Below, piece by piece: positions 27,222 through 36,838 of a DNA stretch of 64,000 bases (the first letter of the stretch is position 1; each line of letters begins with the position of its first letter). The position numbers and the translations under genes were made by a program. The stretch covers positions 61,349 to 125,348 of the forward strand of contig JANXLU010000072.1 of the NCBI GenBank assembly GCA_025354985.1, read 5' to 3'. This stretch comes from Chloroflexota bacterium. GTDB lineage: Bacteria > Chloroflexota > Anaerolineae > J036 > Brachytrichaceae. The notes below the pieces were generated by a model. The model had not been told where the DNA came from and ran no database searches. It was given only the letters and a program-made list of their open reading frames with translations.

Positions 27222-28778
27222 TTAACCGCGAACTTGATACATGGGGCTTGCCAACATTAGCCCGGCCAACATGGGCACCTGTGCGGTCGTTGCAAGTGGC
27301 TGCAGGCGTTCCACGACGGTTTTTGGAAAGGTTGCATTTATCAGCTGCCTTGACAGCCCGGTTAGTCCTCCCGAGCCGGCTGTGGATGACAGACCTTTTA
27401 GGTCAACATCAAAACCCTTCATAGCTCCAGAACAAACATCGATTGCAAAATTCCAGCGGGCAAGCAACGAACTGCTTTCGATCCACGCACTCTTCACATC
27501 GGGAAAACCATTTGGAGGGGACCATAGGAACAGTGGTTGGCCCATCTGTCTAAACGTATTTGCAAGCTGATCGGACCAGGTGACATTTGCGTCCAAAGCC
27601 CGGGCGACACTTGCAATTACTTCAAGTGGGCGCTTTATCTTGTGCCCAAAACTGCCTTTGAACTCCTCGCCGTGAAGCAACGCGCCCAGCGTAGCCTTGA
27701 TATCGCCTTTTGACTTCGTGAATGCGGCAGCTGTCACGGCGATGGCGCTTGCAGGCGGCTCATCACTGATAAATCGGCGGGCAAGTTTTGTGGCGACATA
27801 CGTGGCGGTGCTGGGATGCGTGGCCAGCATCTCAATGATTTTTTCAACATCCTGTGCACCGCCCTTGGCTGGCAAAGTCATGCCAAGAATGGTCTTTTGG
27901 CCATCATCGTGCTGGTTGGCATTAAACCGAAACTCGCCGGCAACCTCCTGCATATTTGCACCACCCAAACCAGTGACGCCCCACCCACTTAGCGCGCGTG
28001 CCAGCTCATGCACATCGGTTTCGGAGTAGCCGCCGTTTACACCCAACGTGTGTAGTTCGAGCAATTCTCGGGCGTAATTCTCATCCGGGTGGCCCTTGCG
28101 ATTGGCTTGGTTGTCCAGGTAGAACAACATGGCCGGGCTGTGCGCCGATGCCGATAACAAGTCGCGAAAATTCCCCAATGCGTGGGGTCGAATCACTTTG
28201 CGATCATCGACGGGTTTTAGAAATGCCGTTCTATCTTTCAGCGCAAAAATGTTAAAGTGATTTGTCCAAAAGTCAACCATCACTTCATAGAGTTGACGTG
28301 GACTGTAAATAGCCCGCAGCGTAACCATTGTTCCAAGTTGTTGAACAATTGTTCCGCGCATTTTGTCATATTTGTCAAACAAGTCCACAGCGTCAAGCGC
28401 CAGTACGTCTAGACCCGCGAGACGCTTTTTGATGTCTTCACCTTCGTCGGCGGATTGGTCGCGGGCCAGCTGTTCCTCAACAAACGCATCAAAGCCAATG
28501 GCATCTATGTGGGCGAGGTCACCGTTGCGCGGACCGAACATCAAACGGTTGGAAGCCAACCAGGCCAGTGGGGATGCGAGTCGAACGTCGGACGGCTCGG
28601 GCACAGCCGTCGGGGTGATGCTCACACGTGCGTTACCCGGTTGTGCTGTATCAATAATCCGGTTCGATGCCGGCAATCGGCTGCACCCGGCAAGCGCAAC
28701 CGCAGCTGCACCAATTTTTATTGCGGTCCGACGCGAAACGTTTGAGCGTGCCATGTTGTCATATTGGAAACTGGGCAT
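27222..28778 (-). CDS. DUF1800 domain-containing protein
   Basis: Twin-Arg/lipobox-like N-terminus 'SRRTAIKIGAAAVALAGCS'; 'DFWTNHFNIF', 'NYARELLELHTLGVNGGYSETDVHELARALSGWGV'. Confidence 0.92.
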   Translation of the reverse strand: MPSFQYDNMARSNVSRRTAIKIGAAAVALAGCSRLPASNRIIDTAQPGNARVSITPTAVPEPSDVRLASPLAWLASNRLMFGPRNGDLAHIDAIGFDAFVEEQLARDQSADEGEDIKKRLAGLDVLALDAVDLFDKYDKMRGTIVQQLGTMVTLRAIYSPRQLYEVMVDFWTNHFNIFALKDRTAFLKPVDDRKVIRPHALGNFRDLLSASAHSPAMLFYLDNQANRKGHPDENYARELLELHTLGVNGGYSETDVHELARALSGWGVTGLGGANMQEVAGEFRFNANQHDDGQKTILGMTLPAKGGAQDVEKIIEMLATHPSTATYVATKLARRFISDEPPASAIAVTAAAFTKSKGDIKATLGALLHGEEFKGSFGHKIKRPLEVIASVARALDANVTWSDQLANTFRQMGQPLFLWSPPNGFPDVKSAWIESSSLLARWNFAIDVCSGAMKGFDVDLKGLSSTAGSGGLTGLSRQLINATFPKTVVERLQPLATTAQVPMLAGLMLASPMYQVRG

Positions 28779-28889
28779 GCAGTCAGTCTACGAAGACAAT
28801 CTTAGGCACGGTGCGAACAACGTATTAACGTGTCGTAATCCAACTTAGTTGGCAATCAGATTCAAGATGAGAGGTGGCGTATAGAACCG

Positions 28890-29714
28890 TCATGCTAAAT
28901 TGGCGCCTCGCTGGACAGACTCAAGGGAACGCCGGGTCATTTGCTGGTCAATCCCAAACCATTGGGTGATAGCCATGGCAATATCGCCTTTTATCGGCCA
29001 GTCTGTTCGGGTGCCTTTATGCAACACCTGAATTAGTGGTGGTTGCTCGTCGCCATCGAAGCGGGTAATTCGTCCATTGACGGTCTGCCGAATAATGACC
29101 GAACTAAGAAACAGGCCATCCGGCCCATAGTCCTGACGGGTTGCCTCACGATAATCATTGTCATCAACCGGTTGATCCCGCAGCGTAAACATATATGGCT
29201 TGGGATGACCAAGGCGTTCAACCAGGAACGCGCCATGGGGTTCCGGTGAAACACGATAGGTTTCGTATGGAGAAGCCTTGTGCATCGTTTCTGATGGGTT
29301 AAGCGGAACGGCCGCCAAAACTGGGAAGCCGGCATCTACGAGCCACTTTTGCTGGTCAAGCAGGATCACGATCGCCGTGTGGCAACCGTGGCTTTGGTCC
29401 ATATCATTAATGGTCAGGTAACCCTCAAATCCAAGGCCCCGCAATAACGCAAAGAACGCGTAATTACTTTCAAAGCAGGTGCCGCCACTGCCATGCCGCA
29501 CGGCAACCCGCCAAAAATCTTCTGCAAATCTTGGTCGCTGGGCGACCTCAGAAACTTCTGTGCACCGCACTCTGCGACTGATGCTTTCCCATGGCACACA
29601 TCGTCCATAAGCATCCAGCAGCTCATCCAGAAACGGCACCGTGGGTGGGCACTGATCCAAACCCATGTGTGCCAAAACCGAGTGCAGAAGTTCTGAAGGG
29701 AGTGTTTCGACCAT
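28890..29714 (-). CDS. arylamine N-acetyltransferase
   Basis: 'GSGGTCFESNYAFFALLRGLGFE' active-site Cys block, 'HTAIVILLDQQKWLVDAGFP'. Confidence 0.85.
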   Translation of the reverse strand: MVETLPSELLHSVLAHMGLDQCPPTVPFLDELLDAYGRCVPWESISRRVRCTEVSEVAQRPRFAEDFWRVAVRHGSGGTCFESNYAFFALLRGLGFEGYLTINDMDQSHGCHTAIVILLDQQKWLVDAGFPVLAAVPLNPSETMHKASPYETYRVSPEPHGAFLVERLGHPKPYMFTLRDQPVDDNDYREATRQDYGPDGLFLSSVIIRQTVNGRITRFDGDEQPPLIQVLHKGTRTDWPIKGDIAMAITQWFGIDQQMTRRSLESVQRGANLA

Positions 29715-29775
29715 GATGCCGCCATCTTACAGCGCACACCAGACTCACGGACGTACAGTTTTCAACGATGCCGAT

Positions 29776-30843
29776 TTAACCGACCTGTAATCTTCGACGT
29801 TTACGGGCAAACTCAAACAATCGCCAGCGCACCGGCGAAAGTACCTGCACCCAGACGCCCGCATAGCGCCTTACTTCGCCACCATAACCACGTTTTGTAC
29901 GATATACACCCCACAAACCATCGGTGCGCGTTTCATATTGTGCTTCAAGCGTGACCGCATCCTCGTCCGGGATACCCCACAAATCATACGTGTGGCAGCC
30001 ACGGCTCCGGGCCCAACGAATACCAGCCCATTGAAGGGCATAGGTCGGCATCAGATTTCGTAGGGTGTTCCCGCTGGCGCCATACAAATAAGTTGCTACA
30101 CCAGCCGTAGCAGCAACAACAATCGCAGCCAATACTTCGCCAGGCGCGCTCGCATGCTCGGCAAGAAACAATGCCGATGTAGGCTTGTCGCCCCAGGCGC
30201 ACACGTTTAAGAAATGCTCGTAGTACTCCTTTGAGTGAATACCAAATGTCTTGCGCTCGCTGGTTGCCTCATAAACGGCATAAAAGCGCTCAAGGTCTGC
30301 AGGCTTGCCTTCGCGCACCGCCACACCCTTGCGCGTACTCAAGTTGATGTTGTAGCGCGTTTTTTGATGCATCCGGGTCAGAAGTTTCTGTTCGTCCGAA
30401 TCTGCAATGTCTACAAGAATGGTTCGCGGAGGCTGAATTATGAAGTCGGCACGGGTTAGTCCCTGATTTCCAAGCATGTCGGCACTTTCCGACGTATCCT
30501 CAAGACTTGGCTCAACCAATAAGGCAATAGCTCCACGGTTGCGCGCCGCTGCGCGTGCGACAGTCAATACGGCATTTGTCTCTGTGGGATCAGACCAATC
30601 CACAACTGGACCGCGCGGCACATATGCAAGGCATCCCGCACCAAATGGCAGGTTTCTATAGAGAATGCTGGCGCCAGCCGTTGGCATGCCGTGTCCATTT
30701 TCCAAAGCCACGATCTCATGTGACCAAGCACCGCGTCCCTTGACGGCCGCCCAGTGACCGGTTTGTAAAAAGTGACCGTAAGTATGCTTGCTTACGAACT
30801 CATCCCATGTGCGAGGAGATGGCATTTGGATGAGCGATGACAA
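29776..30843 (-). CDS. FemA/FemB (peptidoglycan bridge / lipid II aminoacyltransferase) family protein
   Basis: 'FLQTGHWAAVKGRGAWSHEIVAL', 'MHQKTRYNINLSTRKGVAVREG', 'YALQWAGIRWARSRGCHTYDLWGIPD'. Confidence 0.88.
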   Translation of the reverse strand: MSSLIQMPSPRTWDEFVSKHTYGHFLQTGHWAAVKGRGAWSHEIVALENGHGMPTAGASILYRNLPFGAGCLAYVPRGPVVDWSDPTETNAVLTVARAAARNRGAIALLVEPSLEDTSESADMLGNQGLTRADFIIQPPRTILVDIADSDEQKLLTRMHQKTRYNINLSTRKGVAVREGKPADLERFYAVYEATSERKTFGIHSKEYYEHFLNVCAWGDKPTSALFLAEHASAPGEVLAAIVVAATAGVATYLYGASGNTLRNLMPTYALQWAGIRWARSRGCHTYDLWGIPDEDAVTLEAQYETRTDGLWGVYRTKRGYGGEVRRYAGVWVQVLSPVRWRLFEFARKRRRLQVG

Positions 30844-30850
30844 AAGAAAG

Positions 30851-30924
30851 TCGGGGTGCCGGGATTTGAACCCGGGACCTCTGCGTCCCGAACGCAGCGC
30901 GCTACCGGGCTGCGCTACACCCCG
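30851..30924 (-). tRNA. tRNA-Pro(CGG)
   Basis: Cloverleaf: acceptor CGGGGTG/CACCCCG, anticodon loop TTCGGGA (CGG), T-arm CCGGG-TTCAAAT-CCCGG, discriminator A. Confidence 0.95.
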
Positions 30925-31001
30925 ATCAAGGTAAGCAGTTTACCACGGTGAATACACGCGCTTTGCCAAACGCAAGCCGCCACCACATATGCCCGGCCAT
31001 C

Positions 31002-32213
31002 TCAGCTTGCGCTCGGCGCATCCAAATGACGAGCCAGAGCACGACCGAGCCTGCGGATGCCCTCTTCGATCACATCCGGCTCAACGGTGCTATAGCTCAT
31101 GCGAAACTGGTGGTTGCCGCGCTTGCCATCCGTATAGAACGGACCACCCGGCACCACGGCAACCAAATCATGGTCCACCGCATCGTGAAACATCTTCATC
31201 GCATCTAAATCATCAGGCATCGTTGCCCAAATAAACATTCCTCCAAGCGGTACCGTGGTTTTTACCTCGGGAGGAAAGTATTTGGCAATCGCCGTGATCA
31301 TCGCATCCCGCTGAATTTTGTAGGTGGCGTTAATCCCGGCAATATGCGCGTCGATGTCATTGTCCATCAGGAACTGCCAAATGACCGCTTGTGCAAAATT
31401 ACTGGCATGTGAATCAGTGGTCTGTTTGCCCAAAGCGTAATAAGGTGCAAGTGCACGACTGGCAACGGTCCAACCAACGCGCATGCCCGGCGATACGATT
31501 TTGCTAAACGAACCCAGGGTGATACATTGATCGCCCAGTTCGCGACGCAGACTGACCGGTTGCGAACCATCAAAGCGCAACTCCGCGTAGGGATCGTCCT
31601 CGACCACAAGAATTGCCAGATCCCGCACGACGGCCGCCACCCCATCACGCGCTGCCTGAGAATACAGCACGCCACTCGGATTTTGAAAGCTCGGGCACGC
31701 CTCAAAAAGCTTTGCGCCGGGGTTTTCGCTAATCGCGCGCCCAAGTGCCTGTACGTCCACCCCGTCAGCGGCGACCGGCACGCCCACAAACCGCGGCTGA
31801 TAAATAAGCAGCGTTTGAATCGCGCCAACAAACGCCGGCGCTTCGATCAGCACGGTATCACCGGGTTCGATAAACGTGCGACCCGTGATATCCATGCCCT
31901 GTAACGAGCCGGATGTCATCACCACCATTTCCGGAACCACCTCGACACCCTGCTTGCAATATCGCTCCGCGACCCATTTTCGCAATGGCAGGTAACCTTC
32001 ACTTCCGCCATATTGCAGGATGTTGTGGCCATCCGCACGCATAACTTTTTCCGTCGCCGCGATCAATTTATCAATAGGAAAGAATTTGGGGTTGGGCAAC
32101 CCCCCACTAAGAGAAATAACACCGGGTCGGTCCGCCGCTTTGAAAATACTTGATACCTGGGCTGCCCCGCTTTGGCGAACGCGATTTGTAAGTAGTGATT
32201 TGTAATCAAACAT
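31002..32213 (-). CDS. PLP-dependent aminotransferase (2-aminoadipate transaminase type)
   Basis: 'FEACPSFQNPSGVLYSQAARDGVAAVVRDLAILVVEDDPYAELRFDG...ITLGSFSKIVSPGMRVGW'; paralogous to 4821..6056. Confidence 0.9.
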   Translation of the reverse strand: MFDYKSLLTNRVRQSGAAQVSSIFKAADRPGVISLSGGLPNPKFFPIDKLIAATEKVMRADGHNILQYGGSEGYLPLRKWVAERYCKQGVEVVPEMVVMTSGSLQGMDITGRTFIEPGDTVLIEAPAFVGAIQTLLIYQPRFVGVPVAADGVDVQALGRAISENPGAKLFEACPSFQNPSGVLYSQAARDGVAAVVRDLAILVVEDDPYAELRFDGSQPVSLRRELGDQCITLGSFSKIVSPGMRVGWTVASRALAPYYALGKQTTDSHASNFAQAVIWQFLMDNDIDAHIAGINATYKIQRDAMITAIAKYFPPEVKTTVPLGGMFIWATMPDDLDAMKMFHDAVDHDLVAVVPGGPFYTDGKRGNHQFRMSYSTVEPDVIEEGIRRLGRALARHLDAPSAS

Positions 32214-32307
32214 GAGATAAGTCCAAAAGGTTACTATACCCGTCGCCGACGCGCTGCCAAGTTCCAAAACCATGGCGCACTGTGACATTCGGCTTGAAAT
32301 TATTGGG

Positions 32308-33981
32308 CTACTTTCGCCGGAACATCAGGAACGGGCCAACCTCACCTTCATACCGGTAATTGGCGTCTACATAATCGACGATCGGCTGTGCATGCTTATA
32401 GTCGTCCAAATAACTGTTACCCGGCCACGGAAAGTTTTCTCGCGTCAATACTACGTATGCGGGCCGATTGCGCTCCAATCCAAACAGCCACTGGCGCAAG
32501 AAAAGATCGTAGCTTTCAGAGCCACGTTTTTTAATCCATACATTTACAAATGCAAAATTTGTTGCGTTTGGCCGATCCGCCAGCGTATAAAGCCACGGGG
32601 CATCGCCAAACACACTGATGCTGTCATCAACAGATGTGTGTGCCCGCAGATAATCACCTCCTGCCAGATTTGGGCCTTGCTTGCTTTCCAAATACATGAG
32701 CAAGAGGGGTTTTTGCTCGACAATAACGTTTTGCCACGCGTCGGCCACCATGGGAGTCATCCGAAGCACGAGTAAAAACGTCGCCCCTATTGTCATTAGT
32801 GCCGGCACTATCGACTGGAGGGCGCGCCAGTCAATATAACGCGATCTACGGGGGCCTTGCTGCGACCCGGCAATTTCGCCGGCCAGACCCGTGAAGGCAG
32901 CACCTGCGAGAAGTGCCATTGGAATAAGTAGCAATGAATAGTGATACTGAATGTAATTACCCTGCCATGCAACGATAACGAGCCCGGCAATCACATAAAT
33001 ACCAAGGTACATTGTTGACCACCGGTGTGCGGTTGACCAAGAAGTGTTGCCACGCCCAAATAATCCCTTTACCAAACCGAACAGCGCCAGACCAACAATG
33101 AGTGGAAAGCCGCCACCAAACACTGTGGCAGCCTTTGTTTGTTCACCGAGAGTCGCCTTAAAGTCGCCGCTAACGTCCGCCCCATTATTGACAAATCGAG
33201 CCAATTGTTCCAAAATCTGCGGCCATAGTCGGGGTGGTGCCAGCGGAAAATTGTCGCGCAAAAATACGAGTTGATCACGCAATGCAATAAGGCCGCGCGG
33301 TACCAACGCATAGAATGCCAGACCCGCAGCCAGGATCGCAAGGACACCAATTCCGTATGCCGCCACAAATGTCCGGAGTCGGACGAGTTTGCCGGAAAAT
33401 CCAGTCTGGAGCAGCAAATGGACTCCAAACGCAGCGCCTAGCGCAATGCCAACAAGCGCAAACACATATTTGAACCAAAACGCCACGCCGATAAGCGCCC
33501 CTGCCGCAATAATAGAAACGGGGTTGAGGCGAGGTCCTGAATTGCTGCGAAGAAGCAGCCAAAAGGCCGCCAACAAAAACACATTTGCAAATGTTTCGGC
33601 CTGATCCATGCTCCAATAATTGATGCCGGCATACATCAACCAATACAGTGACGCGGCAACCATCGCCGCCAGCCAACTCTTAAACAGATCGCGTGCCACA
33701 ACCAACAGAAGCACACACGTGCCCACCTGCCACATCAATGTGAATGCGTGAACTGCCAACGGCGACCTGGTGAACAACATGGGGACTGCATACAAAAGCA
33801 TGACGCCCATTTGCTTCGTTTCAAAGCAATCACGAATAGGTATGCCGCCGCGGCGAATGACATCACCGCAGGCGGCATACACTTGCTGATCAAACCCGAA
33901 CGGATACCAAAGCTGCGGTAATGCAACCATGACCAGACCGATTGCAAATCCGACCAGGGCAAACCGGGCAAGCCACTTCAT
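32308..33981 (-). CDS. multi-TM protein, glycosyltransferase family 39 (PMT/ArnT)-like
   Basis: Many TM helices, N-terminal loop 'YPFGFDQQVYAACGDVIRRGGIPIRDCFETKQMGVMLLYAVPMLF'. Confidence 0.65.
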   Translation of the reverse strand: MKWLARFALVGFAIGLVMVALPQLWYPFGFDQQVYAACGDVIRRGGIPIRDCFETKQMGVMLLYAVPMLFTRSPLAVHAFTLMWQVGTCVLLLVVARDLFKSWLAAMVAASLYWLMYAGINYWSMDQAETFANVFLLAAFWLLLRSNSGPRLNPVSIIAAGALIGVAFWFKYVFALVGIALGAAFGVHLLLQTGFSGKLVRLRTFVAAYGIGVLAILAAGLAFYALVPRGLIALRDQLVFLRDNFPLAPPRLWPQILEQLARFVNNGADVSGDFKATLGEQTKAATVFGGGFPLIVGLALFGLVKGLFGRGNTSWSTAHRWSTMYLGIYVIAGLVIVAWQGNYIQYHYSLLLIPMALLAGAAFTGLAGEIAGSQQGPRRSRYIDWRALQSIVPALMTIGATFLLVLRMTPMVADAWQNVIVEQKPLLLMYLESKQGPNLAGGDYLRAHTSVDDSISVFGDAPWLYTLADRPNATNFAFVNVWIKKRGSESYDLFLRQWLFGLERNRPAYVVLTRENFPWPGNSYLDDYKHAQPIVDYVDANYRYEGEVGPFLMFRRK

Positions 33982-33999
33982 GTGATCGGCCAAGATCCA

Positions 34000-36663
34000 C
34001 TAGTCAAACTGAATCTCGCCGTCCGTGGCATCCACGTGTACAGTGCTCCCTTCAGGATACTTGCCTTCCAGAATTGCAATGGAAAGCGGATCTTGAAGTT
34101 CCTGCTGGATGGCGCGCCTTAGCGGTCGCGCGCCAAAGGCCGGGTCATACCCCACGCTTGCCAACTGCTTTGCCGCAGCCGGGCTCACTTCCAGCGTGAT
34201 CTTGCGGTCCGCAAGCAGGTTGCGCAGTTTTGCCAGTTGGACGTCCACGATTTTCATGATGTGTTCCTCGCCCAATGGATTGAAGACCACGATCTCATCC
34301 ACGCGATTAAGAAACTCCGGGCGAAAGAATTGTTGTAATGCCTTCATCAACCACGCGCGATCATTTTCGGGAACACCACGCGATGTTGGTGTCCTGGTGG
34401 TGCGGGCTTGTTTTTGTTCCGGTCTCTGGTTGCGCCGTTCCTCAAGTTCGCGCGACAGCAAGTTGCTGGTCATGATGATTACAGTGTTCTTAAAGTTTAC
34501 CGTGCGCCCCTGGCCATCCGTAAGGCGACCATCGTCCAAGACCTGCAACAGCACATTAAAAACTTCTGGATGGGCTTTTTCGATTTCGTCAAACAAAACC
34601 ACGCTGTAAGGCTTGCGCCGAACGGCTTCGCTAAGCTGTCCACCTTCGTCATATCCCACGTAGCCAGGAGGTGCACCAATCAAGCGACTGACGGTGTGCT
34701 TTTCCTGATATTCGCTCATATCAATGCGAATCATGGAAGTCTCGTCATCAAACAAATATTCTGCAAGGGCTTTCGCGGTTTCCGTCTTGCCCACGCCGGT
34801 CGGCCCGAGGAATATGAACGATCCAATGGGCCGGTTGGGGTCTTGCAATCCCGCACGGGCACGACGCACGGCGTTGCTCACTGCACGCAACCCTTCGTCC
34901 TGACCAATGACGCGCAAGCGCAGACGATCCTCCATCCTGACCAACTTCTGGGATTCCGCTTCGAGCATCTTGTTGATCGGTATTCCGGTCCAACTGCTCA
35001 CAACCTGTGCGATTTCTTCGGGTCCGACTTCCTCCTTGAGGAGCGGACTCCCTTTTTGTAACTCAGCCAGTTCCGCCTGGACAAGTTTCAATTTGCCGTC
35101 CAAATCACGCATGGCACCGTAGCGCAACTCGGCGGCCTTGCCCAAATCCGCGGCGCGCTCGGCTTGATCAATTTTGACCTGAGTCGCCTCAATCTGTTCG
35201 CGTACGCCCCGCACATTTTGAATAATTCCCTTTTCGCGCTCCCACTGCGCGCGCAGTGCATTGCCCTTTTCTTTTTCGCTGGCTATTTCACCATCGAGCT
35301 TTTGCAGCCGGTCAATGCTGGCGTTGTCAGTCTCCTTTTTAAGCGCCTCGTGTTCGATCTCAAGCTGGAGCACCCGTCGGTCAATTTCATCCAAATCACT
35401 CGGCTTGGTATCAATTTCCATCTTGACACGGCTGGCAGCCTCGTCAATCAGGTCGATCGCCTTGTCAGGCAACTGCCGGTCGGGAATATAACGGGCGCTT
35501 AGCGTGGCTGCCGCGATCACCGCGGCGTCTTGAATGCGCACACCATGGTGGATTTCATACCGCTCCTTTAACCCGCGGAGAATACTGATCGTGTCTTCCG
35601 GGCTGGGCTCATCGACCATCACCGGCTGAAATCTCCGCTCAAGCGCCGGATCTTTTTCAATATTCTTGCGATATTCGTCGAGTGTCGTTGCGCCAACACA
35701 ATGAAGCTCGCCGCGCGCCAGCATCGGCTTTAACAGATTTCCCGCATCCATGCTGCCTTCCGCCTTTCCAGCGCCAACGACGGTGTGTAACTCATCAATA
35801 AACAAAACGATTTTGCCATTGCTGCCGGTTACTTCCTTAAGTACGGCCTTGAGGCGCTCTTCAAACTCACCGCGATATTTGGCGCCGGCAATCAGCGCCC
35901 CCATGTCCAACGAAATCAGTTTTTTGTCCTTGAGGCTCTCGGGAACATCGCCCTTGGTGATGCGCTGCGCCAGCCCTTCGGCGATTGCGGTCTTGCCAAC
36001 GCCAGGCTCTCCAATGAGCACTGGATTGTTTTTCGTTCGTCGACTCAAAATCTGTATGACCCGACGAATTTCCTCATCGCGCCCAATAACCGGGTCCAGC
36101 TTTCCCTGTTGCGCAGCGAGAGTTAAATCACGCCCATATTTTTCCAAACTTTGATACGTCGCTTCAGGCTGTTGACTTGTGACGCGCTGATTGCCCCGAA
36201 CGGTCAGCAACGCTTTGAGTATGGAATCGCGGTTTGCGCCCACACCCGCAAGAATTACCCCGGCTTTTGGCGCGCGCGACAACCTTGGCTGCACGGTGGC
36301 GCTCGTCGAATCGGCCAGGGCCATCAACAAATGCTCCGTGCTCACGAAGTCATCCTTCATGAGCGTGGCCTCTGCCTCGGCGCGGTCGGTAATCTGGCTA
36401 ACCTCACGACCCAACTTCGTGTCACCCGTATTTCCACTCACCTTCGGCTTTCCCTTTACATCCTGGTCAACCGCGTCGGTCGCGCGACGGCGAGCCGTTG
36501 GATTAATGGCATCTAGGATGACCGGAACGATCCCGCCATCCTGCGAAAGCAGCGCACTGAGCAGGTGTTCGGGTTCAATTTGATAGCTGTTGTACTCTTG
36601 GGCCAGGTTTTGGGCTGCAATTATTGCTTCCTGGGCCTTTTCCGTATATTGATTCAAGTTCAT
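34000..36663 (-). CDS. clpB: ATP-dependent chaperone ClpB
   Basis: N-domain '[25 protein letters not shown]', two AAA modules '[15 protein letters not shown]' and '[22 protein letters not shown]'. Confidence 0.96.
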   Translation of the reverse strand: MNLNQYTEKAQEAIIAAQNLAQEYNSYQIEPEHLLSALLSQDGGIVPVILDAINPTARRRATDAVDQDVKGKPKVSGNTGDTKLGREVSQITDRAEAEATLMKDDFVSTEHLLMALADSTSATVQPRLSRAPKAGVILAGVGANRDSILKALLTVRGNQRVTSQQPEATYQSLEKYGRDLTLAAQQGKLDPVIGRDEEIRRVIQILSRRTKNNPVLIGEPGVGKTAIAEGLAQRITKGDVPESLKDKKLISLDMGALIAGAKYRGEFEERLKAVLKEVTGSNGKIVLFIDELHTVVGAGKAEGSMDAGNLLKPMLARGELHCVGATTLDEYRKNIEKDPALERRFQPVMVDEPSPEDTISILRGLKERYEIHHGVRIQDAAVIAAATLSARYIPDRQLPDKAIDLIDEAASRVKMEIDTKPSDLDEIDRRVLQLEIEHEALKKETDNASIDRLQKLDGEIASEKEKGNALRAQWEREKGIIQNVRGVREQIEATQVKIDQAERAADLGKAAELRYGAMRDLDGKLKLVQAELAELQKGSPLLKEEVGPEEIAQVVSSWTGIPINKMLEAESQKLVRMEDRLRLRVIGQDEGLRAVSNAVRRARAGLQDPNRPIGSFIFLGPTGVGKTETAKALAEYLFDDETSMIRIDMSEYQEKHTVSRLIGAPPGYVGYDEGGQLSEAVRRKPYSVVLFDEIEKAHPEVFNVLLQVLDDGRLTDGQGRTVNFKNTVIIMTSNLLSRELEERRNQRPEQKQARTTRTPTSRGVPENDRAWLMKALQQFFRPEFLNRVDEIVVFNPLGEEHIMKIVDVQLAKLRNLLADRKITLEVSPAAAKQLASVGYDPAFGARPLRRAIQQELQDPLSIAILEGKYPEGSTVHVDATDGEIQFD

Positions 36664-36684
36664 GGTGAGAAGTTCCTCCGACAA

Positions 36685-36701
36685 ATAAGATACTTTCTTA
36701 T
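36685..36701. promoter_or_regulatory. perfect inverted repeat ATAAGA-N5-TCTTAT just upstream of clpB
   Basis: ATAAGATACTTTCTTAT read directly, about 22 bp 5' of the clpB ATG. Confidence 0.5.
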
Positions 36702-36838
36702 AGAGGCCGGGTACTTGCCCTGTGTTGGATTTATGCTAGCGCACCACAAGAAAATGGCCGACTGCAAAGAACGTTGTCTTCGCCTGCGCACGAGGCATGA
36801 CAATAAAGCCTGCCCATTAGTTACGCACTGCGCTTAGC

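Noticed and set aside
36664-36838. CIRCE or HAIR heat-shock operator upstream of clpB
   Set aside because: Neither consensus is present; only a different short inverted repeat was found.
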